This document shows, in pieces, positions 44,165 to 57,541 of a stretch of 64,000 bases of DNA (positions are counted from its first letter, which is position 1; every line of letters begins with the position of its first letter). The stretch spans positions 25,373,505 through 25,437,504 of the forward strand of contig JARWIR010000003.1 of the NCBI GenBank assembly GCA_029959085.1, read 5' to 3'. The notes beneath the pieces are model-generated. The model worked only from the letters and a program-made list of their open reading frames with translations, was not told the DNA's origin and did no database searches. Made by a program: the position numbers and the translations under genes. The stretch is from Nemophila menziesii. Lineage: Eukaryota; Streptophyta; Magnoliopsida; Boraginales; Hydrophyllaceae.

Positions 44165-44525
44165 GCGAAGGAATACCCTGCGCGGACTACCCCCAGTCCG
44201 CAGGTATGCACCATAGGTCAGAAACCCGTACCACGGGTGGAGACACGGGTCGTGTCCAGAACCAAGAAAAAATTGACCCGCGGATTACCCACTATACCGC
44301 GCCATGGTCCGCAGGCCAAAAACGCGTGCCACGGGGTAGGTCCACGGGTATTTTGACGTAGAAAGCTACAGAAGGCGCGGGGTACCCTCCGGTGTACCGC
44401 ACCATGGTCCGCAGCTCAGAAACACGTGCCACGGGGTCCTACCACGGGTGTCATCCAGAAAGCAAAAATTTTCGACCATCAGATGTCGCGGTGTACCCCG
44501 CGGTACACCCCATGGTCCGCACGAG
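44165..44525 (+). repeat. GypB GC-rich tandem repeat block
   Basis: About four imperfect units with ccatggtccgcag, aaacncgtgccacgggg and ggtgtaccgc-type motifs, 80-100 bp apart. GypA has about three. Confidence 0.75.
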
Positions 44526-44961
44526 CCGCCAGAGAGAGAAAAGAAAGGGTTTCAAGGTTATAAGAAGATCTAATGCTCATTATTCCGAATTTATTAAACC
44601 GTAGACCTCTATCTCTTCTCCAAAACTCTCCCAACTCCATTGAAGCTCATCAAAACCTTCACCAATCACCAAAACACTACCCAATCATCAAGAAAAACAC
44701 ATCAAACCACATCATAACAAGAGAGAATCAAACACCCAATCTTCACCAAATCCATCAAAACTGAAGAATCAAAGAGCCAAATTTTCAAAATTCATCCTAC
44801 AATTTCTTAAATCCAAGACAACCCATTACAAATCCACCTCACCCACATAGAGATTCATCATCAATTCACCTATCCTAAGCCAAATCAAGCTTGTTCAACC
44901 ATTAATTCACAAATTCAAATTTCAAGGGTTGCTAAAGCTTTGAGTTGGGGGTTAATTGAAG

Positions 44962-46152
44962 ATGACTAATAGAACAACAATTTTAGCTAACAAGAGGGAG
45001 GTGAAGGCAATAAGGGATTGGATTTAAACATGAAAAAATCAATTGACAAAGGTGCTAGTTCCAAATCAAAGGGTAAAGATAAAGTTGAGAAGAGTGGAAT
45101 ATCTTTGTTTGATCGTAATGGTAAAAAGCTTTACTTTTATGCAAAGGAGAAAACACAACCTCAACAAGGTCCTACTCCCAAGGAGGAGAAAGAGCAAGCT
45201 TTAAAAATCTTAAAAGCTTCTGCAGAGAAACAATTGAAAGAACTACCTTTTGCTTATGAGAAAGTATTCAAGGAAGAAGTTGGTACAGGAGAATATGCAA
45301 GATTCTTAGAGCTTGGTGAAAAATTGGGTTGGTCTACGTTCATGGTAAGACGTTCTGAATTATGTCATGAGTTAGTTTTGGAATTCTATTTAGGCCTCTT
45401 TAGCCGAGATAGTAAAGGTTGTGTTCCGATTAGAGGAAAGCTAGTTCCATTCACAGTTGAGGAGATTAGAAACCACTTCAAGTTTAAGAAATTGAAAGGT
45501 TATTGCAAATTTTAAGAAGCGGATGCTAAACGAAAAATCTTTGATGAGGAATTACTTTTTGAGCATGTATTAGACAAAGAGAAAGTGCAATCACATAAGG
45601 GAGAATTGAAGGCACCTTGGCCTTACAAATATCTTCAAGGAGATGCGCGAATTTGGCACAATTTCCTTGTCCCTAATATCTTTGGAAACACACGAACTTT
45701 GGATGTGACTATGAAGTATGCTCTACTTTTGGACTGTATTTTGAGAGGAGAAGAAGTTGATGTGGCACAGTTGATCTATGAGGAGGTGATACGATTTTCG
45801 GTCTCTCCTAAATCAGTTTATAATGTTAAATTTCCTACTATGATCACGTGTCTTGTGCGAGAAGCGAATGTTACATTGAGTGAAGAAGAGAAACTCGAAT
45901 TTAGAGGAAGTTATATTGGATCAAGGATATCTTTCGAAGAGCGGGTTCTACGCAAGTCTCGAAAGAAGAAAAGGAGCATAATTGGCAAGAGAAGATGGAG
46001 GAGTGTTTAACGAAATTTGAAGCAGCTCAAACTTCCTTAGTCAATGATGTGGCACAAATCAACGCTAATCAAGTGCACATCATGAAACTCCTTGAGAAAT
46101 TAACGAGAGGTCCAGCAAATCCAACCTTGGATATCAATGATGCGAGGCAATA
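44962..46152 (+). pseudogene. GypB ORF3, PF20167-like, broken
   Basis: The ancestral ATG aligns with 44962 (after tttgagttggggg, 44939-44951), but a one-base loss near 44998 shifts the frame. The next ATG in frame is 45030, open to 45515, where a GAA-to-TAA change stops it. The frame resumes to 45920, where a small deletion shifts it again; the GypA ORF3 end aligns at 46152. Core motifs are kept: EFYLGLFSRDSKG, IRGKLVPFTVEEIRNHF, DARIWHNF, FPTMITCLV. Unknown function, as for GypA. Confidence 0.8.
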
Positions 46153-47750
46153 AGCCTCGAGAGTATGTTCTCTTTATTCCTTACCATTTCTGTAAATATG
46201 TTTATCTGCTAATTTTAATTTCTGTTTTTTCGAGTCTTTTTCGAGTCGTGGGGACACGGCTCATTTTTTAGTTGGGGGTGTGGGGATTCGTTGTCTCTCA
46301 TTTCCATTTTTTCTGTTTTTTTTTGGGTGAAATTAAAATTTTTGATACATGGGAATTAGATGTAGAGTGTGTTTAATAGCTTGAAAGCATAAGCTCAGTA
46401 GATTGATGATAGTAAGTAATATGTTTATGCGCTATGTATTTGTATGCTTTGAGTATTTGCAGGAAAACACACGTTGATAGTAAAGAAAAGATTAGTGAGC
46501 AATGCGATAGAAAGTATGTTCGATCTCAGGGAACCTTGAGAAGTGTGTAGGCCGTGGATCCAAGCTAGTTGAAAAACCATTTGATGAAAGTGCTAAAGGT
46601 AAGAAAATAACTAAATTACATAGTGTAGAAAGTGATTAGGGCGGTTCTTTCATATTTTGAAGCCCTTGAAGCCTTTTTATACCTTCTCACCTTGTGATTT
46701 TTGAATTTATATGCTATATCCTTCTCAGCCCCTTCTAGCCTTTCTAAAGCTTTTATTGAACCACGTTATAAGCCATATCCCTTTAGATTTTAGGACTTTT
46801 CCATATGACCCGCAATCGAATCGCGATGCATAGACAGTTGTTTTAGAGCTTGAGTTTGGGGTGGTGGGTCCACCATTATGGGAATTGCTATTGGATTGGG
46901 ATTTTTGAGCTTATTAATTGTGCTTTGTGCTCTATATTGATGAGATTTCACAGATTTGTATTGTAACCCTTTGCTAGGGTAATAGTGAATGAAAAAGAAG
47001 CTACAAGCTAATTTTGCCAACAAGGGCATTAAAGAGAAAATATATATATATAAGAAATTAGCATTATATCTCAACATTAAAATAGAGTCATAGCTAGAGA
47101 AATTGAATTGAAAAGAAAAGAAAATATATATATATTGGGACCGGCAAAGTGGATTTTTATGTGAACATCTTAAGCTTTAAATTGGGTTATTGGGGATGCT
47201 AAATTATGCATCAAGGAATTCATTGGGTTGAGTGAGAAACGTTTTATGAGAGTAACTCAAGCTCTAGGGCGATTCGTTGATGGCTAGTGAGGAGAGAGCC
47301 AAAAGCTCACTCCAAATTATCCAAATATACTATCATACCCGTCCCTAAGCCTACATTACAACCTTAAAGACCTTTTGATTCTTTGCTATGTAATTGAGAA
47401 GTGATTGAGCCATTAGAGAGTAGTTAAGGGGAGCTTTGAATACTAGTGAGGTTTGATGAACAATCTATAGCTCTCTTGGGGAACTGAGTAAAGTCCCAAT
47501 CCTTCTTACATTGCGAAACTAATCTGATCTTGAATTCAAGCCGTGTTGACTGTGGATATGAGAAGTGTACAGGTATGTAGTTTATGAATATTATTGTATG
47601 AAATTTTCTGAGTTATGTGCTTTAGGTTTATTTTACATATTCTGCTATACTTTTTCCCTTGTGTTGAAAATTTTATAAGTGTGTATTTATAGACTTCCCT
47701 TTGTTTTATCTTTATTGTATCGGAACTATACAACTTTGAGTTGGGGGTCT
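46153..47750 (+). other. GypB long 3' untranslated region with polypurine tract
   Basis: No credible gene. Contains a worn tttagttggggg tract (46267-46278), the conserved 3' UTR block (47289-47385) and the polypurine tract tttgagttgggggtct (47735-47750). Confidence 0.7.
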
Positions 47751-49277
47751 TGATGTCTCCTCATTTGTGATATATTAATGTTAGGATGAGAAATCATTTT
47801 TAGTGTTTTAGAAGTCAATAATGTCGATTTTCTTGAGTTTTAGTGCACTTTCTTATTTTGAGTCTTGATTTGTAGAAATAATATTTTAAGAGCATATTGG
47901 GTTTAATTGTTTGTTTAGTGTGTAGCTTTAAAGATAATTATGGAGCTTAATTAGAGTCCAAGTCAAAGACAACAACTTATGGAAAGAGATTTGCATGGTA
48001 ATTGGAGATAAGGAAACAAAAGCTAAAAAGATGGAAAAGGAAAAACTGCCTAAATCTGGAATTCTGCATACACGTCCAAAGATATGCGTTTTTACCTAAG
48101 AAATAGGCCGATTTTGGTATTTTCCTTCTTTAGGGTCAAGATAATTCTGTTGCGATTCTTTTGGTATCTTATGGAGCTCAAACCGACCAATAACGAAGAA
48201 GATATGCTCAAAACGGTCCAGCAGTGTTTATCTTTATTTCCATACGAATTTGAGTTGGGCTAGAAGTCCAATACCTTAACTCTTCCTCAAGAAAACGAAT
48301 TAGGTCTTCTAAACACCTATAAATACACCCTTATATCACTTGTAAATCATCCTTGCCTCATAGTAATTAGTTCTTAAGGTTTTATTCTTCCAGTTTATTG
48401 TAGAGAGCAAGATGATGTCTTTTGTAATTTCTTTTAGTTTATTTCCATCAGGTATGAACTAAACTCCCATAGCTTGGGTTTTGCATAATGTATAATCTAT
48501 GAATTCTAATTCTTCTATCTAAGTTTCTTTGGGAATTATATGTTTTAATCTGATATTAGCTTCTTACTTAATATTTGTTTATGTGTTTTGATTTATTGTC
48601 TTTCCTAGAACTGATCACTTTAGGATTGTTTTAATAGTAGTTAGATGGTCTCCTTGACAGGGTGTTTAACTATTGAACCACCACATAATGTCTAGTGTCG
48701 ATATTAGTTCTGACAAAACATGATTCTAACTAGATAGTCATTAGGGTTTGTTTTAATCACCATATCACCAGGATTGCAGTATTTGCTTAGGGTCTTAGTG
48801 GCGTTTGATAACCCTATGTGAGTCCTCGTCTTGGTTGTGCCGTAGCCCCCTTAGTCGCTCTCAAGGTCTAAGATAGGGGAATTTAGAATCCTGACTAAGT
48901 ATACCAAGAGCTAATATTCTCCCTTATTAACTAGATTTATAGATAGGATTAGAAGGATTAGTGCATACTAGCAAAACTTGAGCTATACTTCTCATCTTAT
49001 ATTTCTTATCTTTTACTTTATTGTCTTTTATTTTCTTAGTTTTAAATTCTTAATTTCGAATCTGTTCCCTTTACTTTTCTGTCTTTAATTATTTACTTCT
49101 TACTCGTTATTCTTACTCACGCGATTAACACACTTAAGTCCCTGAGAACGAACTCTATTTATCATTAAAACTTGCATACGTCCTGTAATACTTGCAGTAC
49201 TGTGCCTGTCTAGGGTGAGAGTGCGTAGCTTCTTGACTTAATTTAATCTTATTTTTATCACACCCTAGGCGACACCA
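47751..49277 (+). repeat. GypB 3' LTR, 1527 bp
   Basis: TGATGTCTCC to GACACCA; TATAAATA at 48318-48325. Followed by target duplication gtcac. Confidence 0.94.
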
Positions 49278-49699
49278 GTCACTGAATGGTATTTAGGTGG
49301 TATATATCATTACTCTATAAAACCAAGTTATAACATTAGTCTGTTGGTAATACGGTGTATTTCCAAAGAATGGGTATCGAATAAAAGGATCTAACCTAGT
49401 TGTTTATATGAATGGAAAACCTCTTAGGCACATTCCCCAAGAATAGCTGAGTTGAACATTTTCAATCCCTTCACCACCACCTCCTCCCTTTCCAACCACC
49501 TCCCCTCTGCCAAAATTTATGTACTTTGCCTTAATCTTCATCCAAATTGTAAAACTTCGCTTCATCCATCTTGATATTTCCTTTTTCATTCAAATCTCTC
49601 TTACATTTATCTTCTAAAACTCCCATCCTACCTACCTTTTACATTTATTGCACTATTTTTATTCACTCTACCTACCGTCTCACTATACTCTTTACTTCC

Positions 49700-51316
49700 C
49701 AATGAAATTTTACACAAGAACCTACTCAAACAACAAAGACGAAGCTTTTACTCTTACTGCTGACCCAAACTCTGTCTATGCATAGTTTGAAGGTCCAAAG
49801 CTCTACGCAAAAATTATCAGCAATGAAGCTGTTAGTTTCAACTATCTGTGGAAAAACATCAACAATTCATGGGGAACTTCTGGTAAATATCACACTGAAA
49901 ATAGAGGCTTTAATGTCTGTATAATTACCTTTGAAAAGGCTGGAGATTATAACTTGTTTGGCAAAATAGACCATGGAATGTCATTGGAAAGCATGTTCTC
50001 CTCCAGAAATGGGATTCAACAAAAGGGCTTACTGAAGAGAAACTCAATACAACATCCTTCATTGTTCAGATTCATCCTCTCCTAATTAACGAAGATAATG
50101 CTCGGAAAATTGCAAATCAGCTTGGTAAAGTTGAAAGTGTAATTCTGCCACCTATAGAGACATACAAAGAGTTTGTTGCGGTTAGAGCTCGAATTAACTG
50201 GAATATCTTTAAGCCAATTAACAGTAACTATGCTATATATCTCGGTGAAGGTCATTCGGTTAAGGGCCATTTAAAATTCGAAAAGCTTTGTGATCTCTGT
50301 TTCACTTGTGGTCTGCTAGACCATGAAGAAGGAAATCGTAAAAATAAGCAGAAATTGAGACAAAAACTCACTAAATCCATTAATAGATTTGAACCTAAAG
50401 GGGCTGAAATCAAAGGATCAAAGAAATCTTACACTAAGAAATCTACACCAAAACCCTACGATTTGACTCAACTCGGAAAACCACAACCCAACTCGGTAGG
50501 GTTTTCAAATTCAAAAATCACCTTCTTACCTGTTTTCGAGGCTCAGAGAATAGCTGATCAACCATTAAAGCTTGAAAGAGATTCTTCACAAAAGAGGAAT
50601 GTCATTTATGACAAAAACTCTTCCTCTCTGAAAGATACCTGTTTTAGGCTTATGAAGTCAAAGCATATCCCACCGAACCCTTTAAACCGTGTAGGCCCAA
50701 ACAAAGAATGGGCTGATATTTTAGAAGAAGGACAAAATAGTATTTTCTCTACACCAAAAAAATCCAAAAACAGCCCAACTACTATCTCTAGCCCAAATTC
50801 TATTATATTTGTATCTCTTGAAAAGCCCACCGAATAACAAAAAAACATTACTCGCCTATTAACCAAAATCAACCCCCTATTATTTTCCAAAATTCTGAAA
50901 ACACCCACACCACCGACTTCAATATACCCTCTTCCTCTTTTACTTCTCCTACAAAAACTATTCCCAGTTCTGAAAAATCAACATCCTCACTTAAACCCAC
51001 ATCTTCATACAATCTCACTGAAACACAAAATCATAGGCTTATTGATTATAAATCTCAATTCAATAAGCAATTTACCAACACTAGCACTCCTTCCACCTCT
51101 AAACTTGCTCGGAAAAATGATAAACTTTGGGCTATTCGATGGGGTCTCTTAAAAGCGCCTAAATCAGCAATTACTACAAAAATCCCAACAACTGATGAAT
51201 TCATAGGAGAAACAACAACAACTCATCCAATAGAAGATGCTAAAGAAGCTTCGACTTTTGATAAAACTGATAAGGCTTTCGGGTTTGACCTTCAACAAAC
51301 CCACGAAATCATATGA
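49700..51316 (+). pseudogene. LINE-F ORF1
   Basis: DUF4283 text occurs in shifting frames at 49700-50330. A zinc-knuckle-like CFTCGLLDHEEGNR follows near 50300, where the last Cys is replaced by Arg. A basic Ser/Asn/Pro-rich open frame is seen at 50355-50837. The last part is open to a TGA at 51314-51316 that overlaps ORF2 ATG 51313 as ATGA. Several stops make it non-functional. Confidence 0.7.
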
Positions 51317-52180
51317 CACACCTGAGTTGGAACTGCCAAGGGATTGGTACCCCCTTGACAGTTCTGACATTAAAGGATGTTGTTAGGCTTCATCATCCTA
51401 AGGTAATATTTCTAGCCAAAACTATAAATAAAATCTCTGTTATTGATGCACTTGCACAATCCCTTCATATGAGTATACTAGCCACCGTGGAACCAATTGG
51501 TAAAGCTGGAGGCTTACTACTCTCATGTGACCCTACTTATAATATATCTGTTGAAAGAAAACCCAATACTATATACATTGTTGTATAACTGATGAGGATC
51601 GTAATACCTCTTATACAACTTATGTCTATATTCACCCTAAATAAAATTTAAAAGATGAAATTCTTATGGAAATTAATAATATTGGAGCAAATCTTGATAA
51701 AAACACACCTTGGAATGTTATTGGTGATTATAATATGATCAAATCCTAAATGAAAAGTTGGGAGGAAATCAGGTTACCAATGATGAATTTCTAAGCTGAA
51801 TGACTTTATGAATTTAAATTATCTTCATGATATATCTTATAAAGGCTGCTTTTACTTTTTCGATAGATGTCTTACAAATCAAAATTGGGATAATCTATTT
51901 CCTAATGCTTGGATTACTCTTCTTCCAGCTTTAGGCTCTGATCATAGTCCACTTATTTTAAATTTTGATCAAAAGGTCACCAAAAAACCTTCAAGATTTT
52001 ACTTTCGTAAAGATTGGAATGATGAGGCTGATATTACACAAACCATTCATAATCTTATATTTGGAAAAAATTGAACTCTAGCTCTGTTGCTATTACTCTT
52101 TTGGAAAAAAAGAAAAGAATTAACAGTAGAGCTAGAATTAATACTCTTATGAAAAGGTTAGAATTTCTTAATACTCAACT
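51313..52180 (+). pseudogene. LINE-F ORF2, endonuclease fragment
   Basis: LSWNCQGIGTPLTV opens the endonuclease. VIFLAKTIN carries Lys where catalytic Glu is expected. VEPIGKAGGLLL, a degraded GD region near 51720 and LGSDHSPLIL near 51930 follow in different frames. It ends before RT. Confidence 0.8.
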
Positions 52181-52188
52181 TCATGAGA

Positions 52189-52190
<2 letters not shown>

Positions 52191-52219
<29 letters not shown>
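52191..52219. repeat. (TG)n microsatellite, about 29 bp
   Basis: TG dinucleotide array at the truncated end of LINE-F. Confidence 0.95.
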
Positions 52220-52222
<3 letters not shown>

Positions 52223-52533
52223 TCATGAAAGCCAGTCAAATGAGAGTCAACTTTAAAAAAATCCTCTCTACACATTAATCCCATTAATTTTTATTCCATC
52301 TTTCCTTTTTTAGCCTCAAACCATTTTATACCTCTTTTTTCCATTTTTAGCCTTTTTCTTTTCCTGATTTGTTGTTATTCCTTGAATTTTATGGGATCTA
52401 ACAATATTTCATAGCTTTTTGAACCTCCACTCATTCTCTCTCATCCCATTCTACACATCATCCACCACTCACCGCCACATTTACATTACGTTTTTCTTTT
52501 TTTCTTTTTACCTTCTAGTTGTTCTCTCTAACT

Positions 52534-53757
52534 ATGACCAAAATGATAAATTCAGTGAAAGTGAACAAAGCTACAAATGGATCTGGAAGAAACCCAGAAA
52601 CTTCAAGAGCTAAAACGAAATATCGTGATATTACGAGAGAAATGCTATCACCTAATATGGATTTGCTTAACACTCTGGAGTCTTACAAGGGTGAAGTAAA
52701 TGAGAGCGTGACAAATCAAGAGAAGGTTGATTCGTTGACAAAGGTAGCAGAAACAATATTAAGTCCAGATCGAGTCATAGCCGAGTCAAATAATGAATCT
52801 AAAGGTGTGCCATGGTCAAATCTATTTGGTAGATGCGCAAGTAAGTCAATGAAACTTGAACATCACTCTCCTCTGCAAACGGAGGGTAGAAAGATAATTA
52901 AATCGCCTCAAGATGTCTTAGATAAAGGTTTAGATCACCAGGCAAATAGCCTAATTGGTCAATTTATAGATACACCTCCACCATTCTTTGTGATTGCCAA
53001 TTTCGTCAAGTTTCAGTGGAGTAAATTGGGGAAAGTTGAGATCAAATCAAGTGAAAAAGGAAGTTTTGTATTCAAGTTCAAGAATCAGCAATATTACAAC
53101 AAAGCTCTAGAACAAATCTGGCATATAAACGGTAAGCCATTAGTTCTTAGGCCTTGGAAACCGGGTATGCAATTTGACAAAATAGATGTATCTAAAATTC
53201 TGATATGGGTCAAATTGTTAAACATTCCGATGAATTTGTGGACGCAAAGGGGGCTTGGATATGTAGCAAGTGGTGTTGGAGTTCCTCTACAGATAGTCTC
53301 CATCACTGAATCGAAAACCAGGTTAGGATACGCCAGAGTTTGTGTCGAAATTGACACAAAAGAAGAATTACCTGAAGAGCTATTAGTAGACATTGGATTA
53401 GATGAATTATAGGCGGTTAAGGTTGAATGTGAATGAAGGCTAATAATATGTTTGAAATGTAACAGATTTGGGCATGTTGAAAGTAAGTGTACTAATGTTC
53501 AGAAAGTATGGTTACCAAAGAAAACAATAGAACCTAATAACAAGAAATCTGATAAAGGGAAGGAAGCTATGGAAGAATGGAGTATTATTAGAAACAACAA
53601 GAGAAGTGGAAATAATAGGGGAAAATCTAGTTCTATATCAACAAATAATAAATATGATAAACTACAAGGTGTTGAGGAAAGTGTGATTGATCAAGATGTT
53701 TGAGTTTTTATCAATCATAATGGAAGAGAAGAAATTACGAGACAACCCAATATATGA
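52534..53757 (+). pseudogene. LINE-G ORF1
   Basis: From ATG 52534 the frame has no shift but three stops (53410, 53434, 53701) before the final TGA at 53755-53757, which overlaps ORF2 ATG 53754. DUF4283 covers roughly 52960-53330 (LIGQFIDTPP, QIWHINGKPLVLRPW, LIWVKLLNIPMNLW). The zinc knuckle CLKCNRFGHVESKC at 53449-53490 has canonical CX2CX4HX4C spacing, unlike LINE-E. Confidence 0.85.
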
Positions 53758-56700
53758 ATATAGCAGTATGGAATGTGAGGGGTTTCAATAAGCCTTTGAG
53801 GAATTTAGATGTTAAATATTTCATAGCTAGTAATAATGTTAAGGTAATTGGAATACTGGAAACAAAAGTGAAGGTTAGCAATTACCCTACTATAATAAGT
53901 GAGCATTTCTCTCATTTAGAGATGCTTCACAACTATAATAATGATGACAGTGGAAGGGTTTGGATATTATGACATAAGAGATATGCATATATTAAGCTTA
54001 TTTATCAATCATCACAAGCCATTCTGGTGGAGTTAAAATTTTATGAGAATAATAGTATATTTCATATTGAAATGGTTTATGCAAGTAGTAATGATGGTGA
54101 AAGGAAGCTATTGTGGAAGGACATGGTTGAGTGGAGTATAAAGTATGATTCTGTTAAACTCTGTATAATGGGAGATTTCAATGAAATCTTGAGAGTCCAA
54201 GATAGATTAAATTGCACAAGTCTTGACAAAGGTGCTAAGGAATTAATAGAGTGTATAGATGATGCAAGTCTCCTTGAACATAGCTATGGGGTTCAGTACT
54301 ATACTTGGACTAATAGAAACAGTATTGGGCAAATTAGAGCTAGTAAAATAGATAAAGTATTCATTAATATAAAGTGGTTGGATACTATGGCATCTAGTGT
54401 AATGATTCATCCACCATCAACTTCTGATCATTGTGATTTAATGTTGAGTTTGGGAGGAAAAAAGGGTTATGTTCCTAGCCAGTTTAAATTTTTCAATGTT
54501 ATGATAAATTTCTGGATATAGTGAAGCAAGCTTGGAACATTGATATTGAAGGAAATTATATGTACAAATTGTGTATGAAGCAGAAGAACATGAAATTAGC
54601 TTTGAAGAAATTTAATAATATGTTCTTTAAAAAAATTCAAATGTTATAGAGTCAGTTAGAGCTCAGCTAAATGTGGTTCAGATAGGAAAGGAGATACTGA
54701 TATTTGTAACCTAAATGAGGAAAAGATACTGGGAAAATAACTTGAGGAGGCCATAATGATACAGCATAAAATTCTTTAAAAAAAATCTAAAGTGCAGTTT
54801 AACAATGAAATGGATTGTAATTCTGCCTATTATCACAAGATTATTAAAGGAAGAATATCTAAGAATAAAATTTCTATCTTATTTAATGATGCAGGTGAGG
54901 CTATTACAGATCCCAATCTTATAAAGAAGGAATTCATTAATTTCTATCAACATTTACTTGGAGAAGAGGATGCAAATGAAGAGATTTGTTCCAGTAATGT
55001 AATAAAGAAGTTAATTGGAGTTCAAGTAACTGATGATCAGAAGAAGGAGTTGATTGCACCTATAACTGATAAAGAAGTTAAAGATGCTATATTCTCTATT
55101 AATGAGAATAAAAGCCCACGCCCTGATGGGCTCAATTCTGCATTCTACAAAGCTTCCCGGAGCATAATTGGGGACGACTTCACTAGAGCAGTTCAACAAT
55201 GTTTCAGTACTGGAAGCCTACTTAAACAAGTCAATGCTACTAATATAGTATTGATCCTAAAAGAGAAAAAACCTTCAAATGTTAGGAAGTTTAGTCCTAT
55301 ATCCAGCACCAACACTACCTATAAGACAATTTCAAGGATTATATGTACAAGATTTAAAAAGGTGATGAGTTCTATTAATTCTTTAAACCAAGCTGCATAT
55401 GTAGGGGGGTAGATTCATCAGTGATAACATATTAGTAGCTTAGGACATAGTGTTAGGCTATGAGAAGAAGAATTATGAACCTAAGTGCACTTTAAATCTG
55501 GATTTGCATAAGGCTTATGACAGTGTGAATTGGAATTTTTTAATTAACACTATGATAGCCTTTGGTTTTCCAACTCAGTTCATTAGTTGGATTAAGATGT
55601 GTGTGTGTTCACCCACATATTCTGTGTGCATAAATGGAGAAGCATGTGGTTTTTTTAAAGGAAAGAGAGGGTTAAGACAAGGAGATCCTCTCTCTCCTTT
55701 TTTATTTGCTATTTTTATGGAAGTGTTTACAGGGCTGTTCAACCATTTAGTTATGAAGAATAGTTTCAGTTATCACCAGAAGTGCAAAGATATAAAGTTG
55801 AACCATATTATATTTGCTAATTATTTGTTGATCTTCTTCAAAGCAAATATTCAATCTGCTACTTTAGTTAAAGAGGGGCTTAATCTTTACTAGAATTTCT
55901 GGTGTAAATATAAATTACCAGAAAAGTGAACTTTATTTTGGTGGTATAGATATGGATACTAAAGAGGAAATTTCAAGCTTATTGAATATAAAGATGGAGA
56001 ATCTATCTATTAGGTATTTGGGGGCCCCATTACATTTGAAAAGTTTAAGCGTTGAAGAAGGAAATAAGCTCGTGGAGAAAATATATAGTAGCATTAATCA
56101 ATGGTCTTCTAAATTATTATCTTATGCTGGAAGAGTAGAGTTGATTAAGTGCATACTAATTAGTAAAATATTATATTGGTGTCGAGTATTTCTTTTGCCA
56201 AAACAGGTCATATACAAGTTAAATTAAATGATGAGTAGCTTTCTATGGAAAGGAAATACAGAGGGAGCACAGGGAGCAAAAATAGCATGGGAAAAAGTGT
56301 GTAGGAGCAGGCAAAAAGGTGGGCTTGGTATTCCAAATATTGAGGATTTGAACTTGGTATGTCTTATTCACCTTTTGGAGAATGTACTCCCAAAAACAAT
56401 ATTTATGGAGCATGTGGGTGAAGATTAATATTATTAAAAATAAGTGTATTTGGAGCTTAGAAGAGAAACAAAATCATACGTGGATGTGGAAAAAGTTGAT
56501 GAAGATAAGAAAATTGGCGTATACTTTTATTCATCATAAGGTTGGTAATGGTAGGAACACCTACATATTGTGGGATAAATGGATTGAGGGTATGAACACT
56601 CAAGAAATTCTTGGGATTGAGCTTAGTAAAGATAATATTAATAGTAACAAAACGGTAGAATCTTGTTATGGAAGGAAAAGGTGGAGATTACCACCTTGTA

Positions 56701-57339
56701 TTGCAAAAATCCTATCTAAAATTAGCAATTTCAAATTAAAATAAGGAGAGGATATAAAGGCGTGGAGTGAGTGTAATAAAAGAGGTTTTTCCTTTAAGAA
56801 AACCTTAATTCACATTACTTCTGAGACAGAAGATGCAGATTGGAGTGAGGTCATTTGGGCTAAATCAAATATACCCAGGTGCGCCTTTATATCTTGGACA
56901 ACTATACAAGACAGATTAAGTACAAAAAGTCGAATGCTTGAATGGGGCATTATGATCAATCCTTTGTGCGGTTTTCGTAAAGCTACAATTGAAGATAGTG
57001 CACATATCTTCTTTACTTGCTCCTTTTTGAAAAGAATTCTGAGAAGTATATTGAGTAAATGTAGAATTAACAGTCTAACATGTGATTTTAAAAGCTTAAT
57101 TGATGTTATTAATGCTTTATCTTGTAACGAAATGAAATTATTGGCTAGTGTGATGATTACTAAATATATATATATATGTTATATGGTGGGAAAGAAACAA
57201 TAGAGAATATGTTGGTGCTGAACTTAATGAAGAGCAGGTTATAAAGAAAGTTTGTAATGTGACTTGGATGAATTTGAATGGTAAGAAATTTAAAAAGTCA
57301 GGAATGGTAGAAATGATTGGTAGACTAGATTTGGGCTAG
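53754..57339 (+). pseudogene. LINE-G ORF2, endonuclease / RT / zf-RVT
   Basis: Broken into open pieces at 53754-53972, 54027-54521, 54792-55412, 55450-55893, 55952-56428, 56382-56744 and 56934-57203. Endonuclease: AVWNVRGFN, ILETK (Glu kept), GDFNEIL, SDHC. RT: SPRPDGLNSAFYK, NQAAYVGG, KAYDSVNW, GLRQGDPLSPFLF, then FANY where FADD is expected (about 55813), so the catalytic Asp pair is lost. zf-RVT text near 56880-57060 ends with an HIFFTC pattern. Confidence 0.87.
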
Positions 57340-57541
57340 TATTTGTATTATTATCTTATAAAGTCTTGTAATATGGCTTAATTGTTAATGGGCCGAATTG
57401 TCTTTGTAATCGGTTTAAAGTTTTTAATGTAGTAAGGTAGAATGGGCCATTAAGGTATTATACCCATGCTTGGGCTTAACGCTTAAAGGACCATAGTTGT
57501 AAAGACATATGTAGTTGAGGTTTTAATGATATAAAATTGAT

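Larger units (their letters stand above)
33961..49277 (+). mobile_element. GypB: complete non-autonomous Gypsy, 5' LTR split by LINE-E
   Basis: Second full copy of the GypA architecture. The 5-bp target duplication gtcac is perfect (33956-33960 and 49278-49282). Without LINE-E and its 9-bp duplication the element is about 9845 bp, with LTRs of 1528 and 1527 bp. It carries gag, protease with integrase tail, GC repeats, ORF3 and a long 3' UTR, and again no RT, RNase H or integrase core. Gag is intact here whereas ORF3 is broken, the reverse of GypA. Confidence 0.93.
49400..52190 (+). mobile_element. LINE-F: decayed LINE, 3' truncated
   Basis: ORF1 followed by the endonuclease part of ORF2, then cut at a (TG)n run. 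RT is absent. The 5' limit is approximate; a CT-rich leader covers about 49400-49700. Confidence 0.7.
52260..57345 (+). mobile_element. LINE-G: decayed relative of LINE-E
   Basis: T-rich leader (52260-52533), ORF1, ATGA junction, ORF2 with endonuclease, RT and zf-RVT, then 3' sequence. ORF1 and ORF2 share family-specific text with intact LINE-E (GYVASGVGVP, GYARVCVE, YLGAPL, RVFLLPKQVIYK). It ends near 57345 without an obvious poly(A) tail. Confidence 0.85.

Noticed and set aside
44065..44604. Open frames in the GypB GC-rich block
   Set aside because: Repeat-derived and not shared in frame with GypA.
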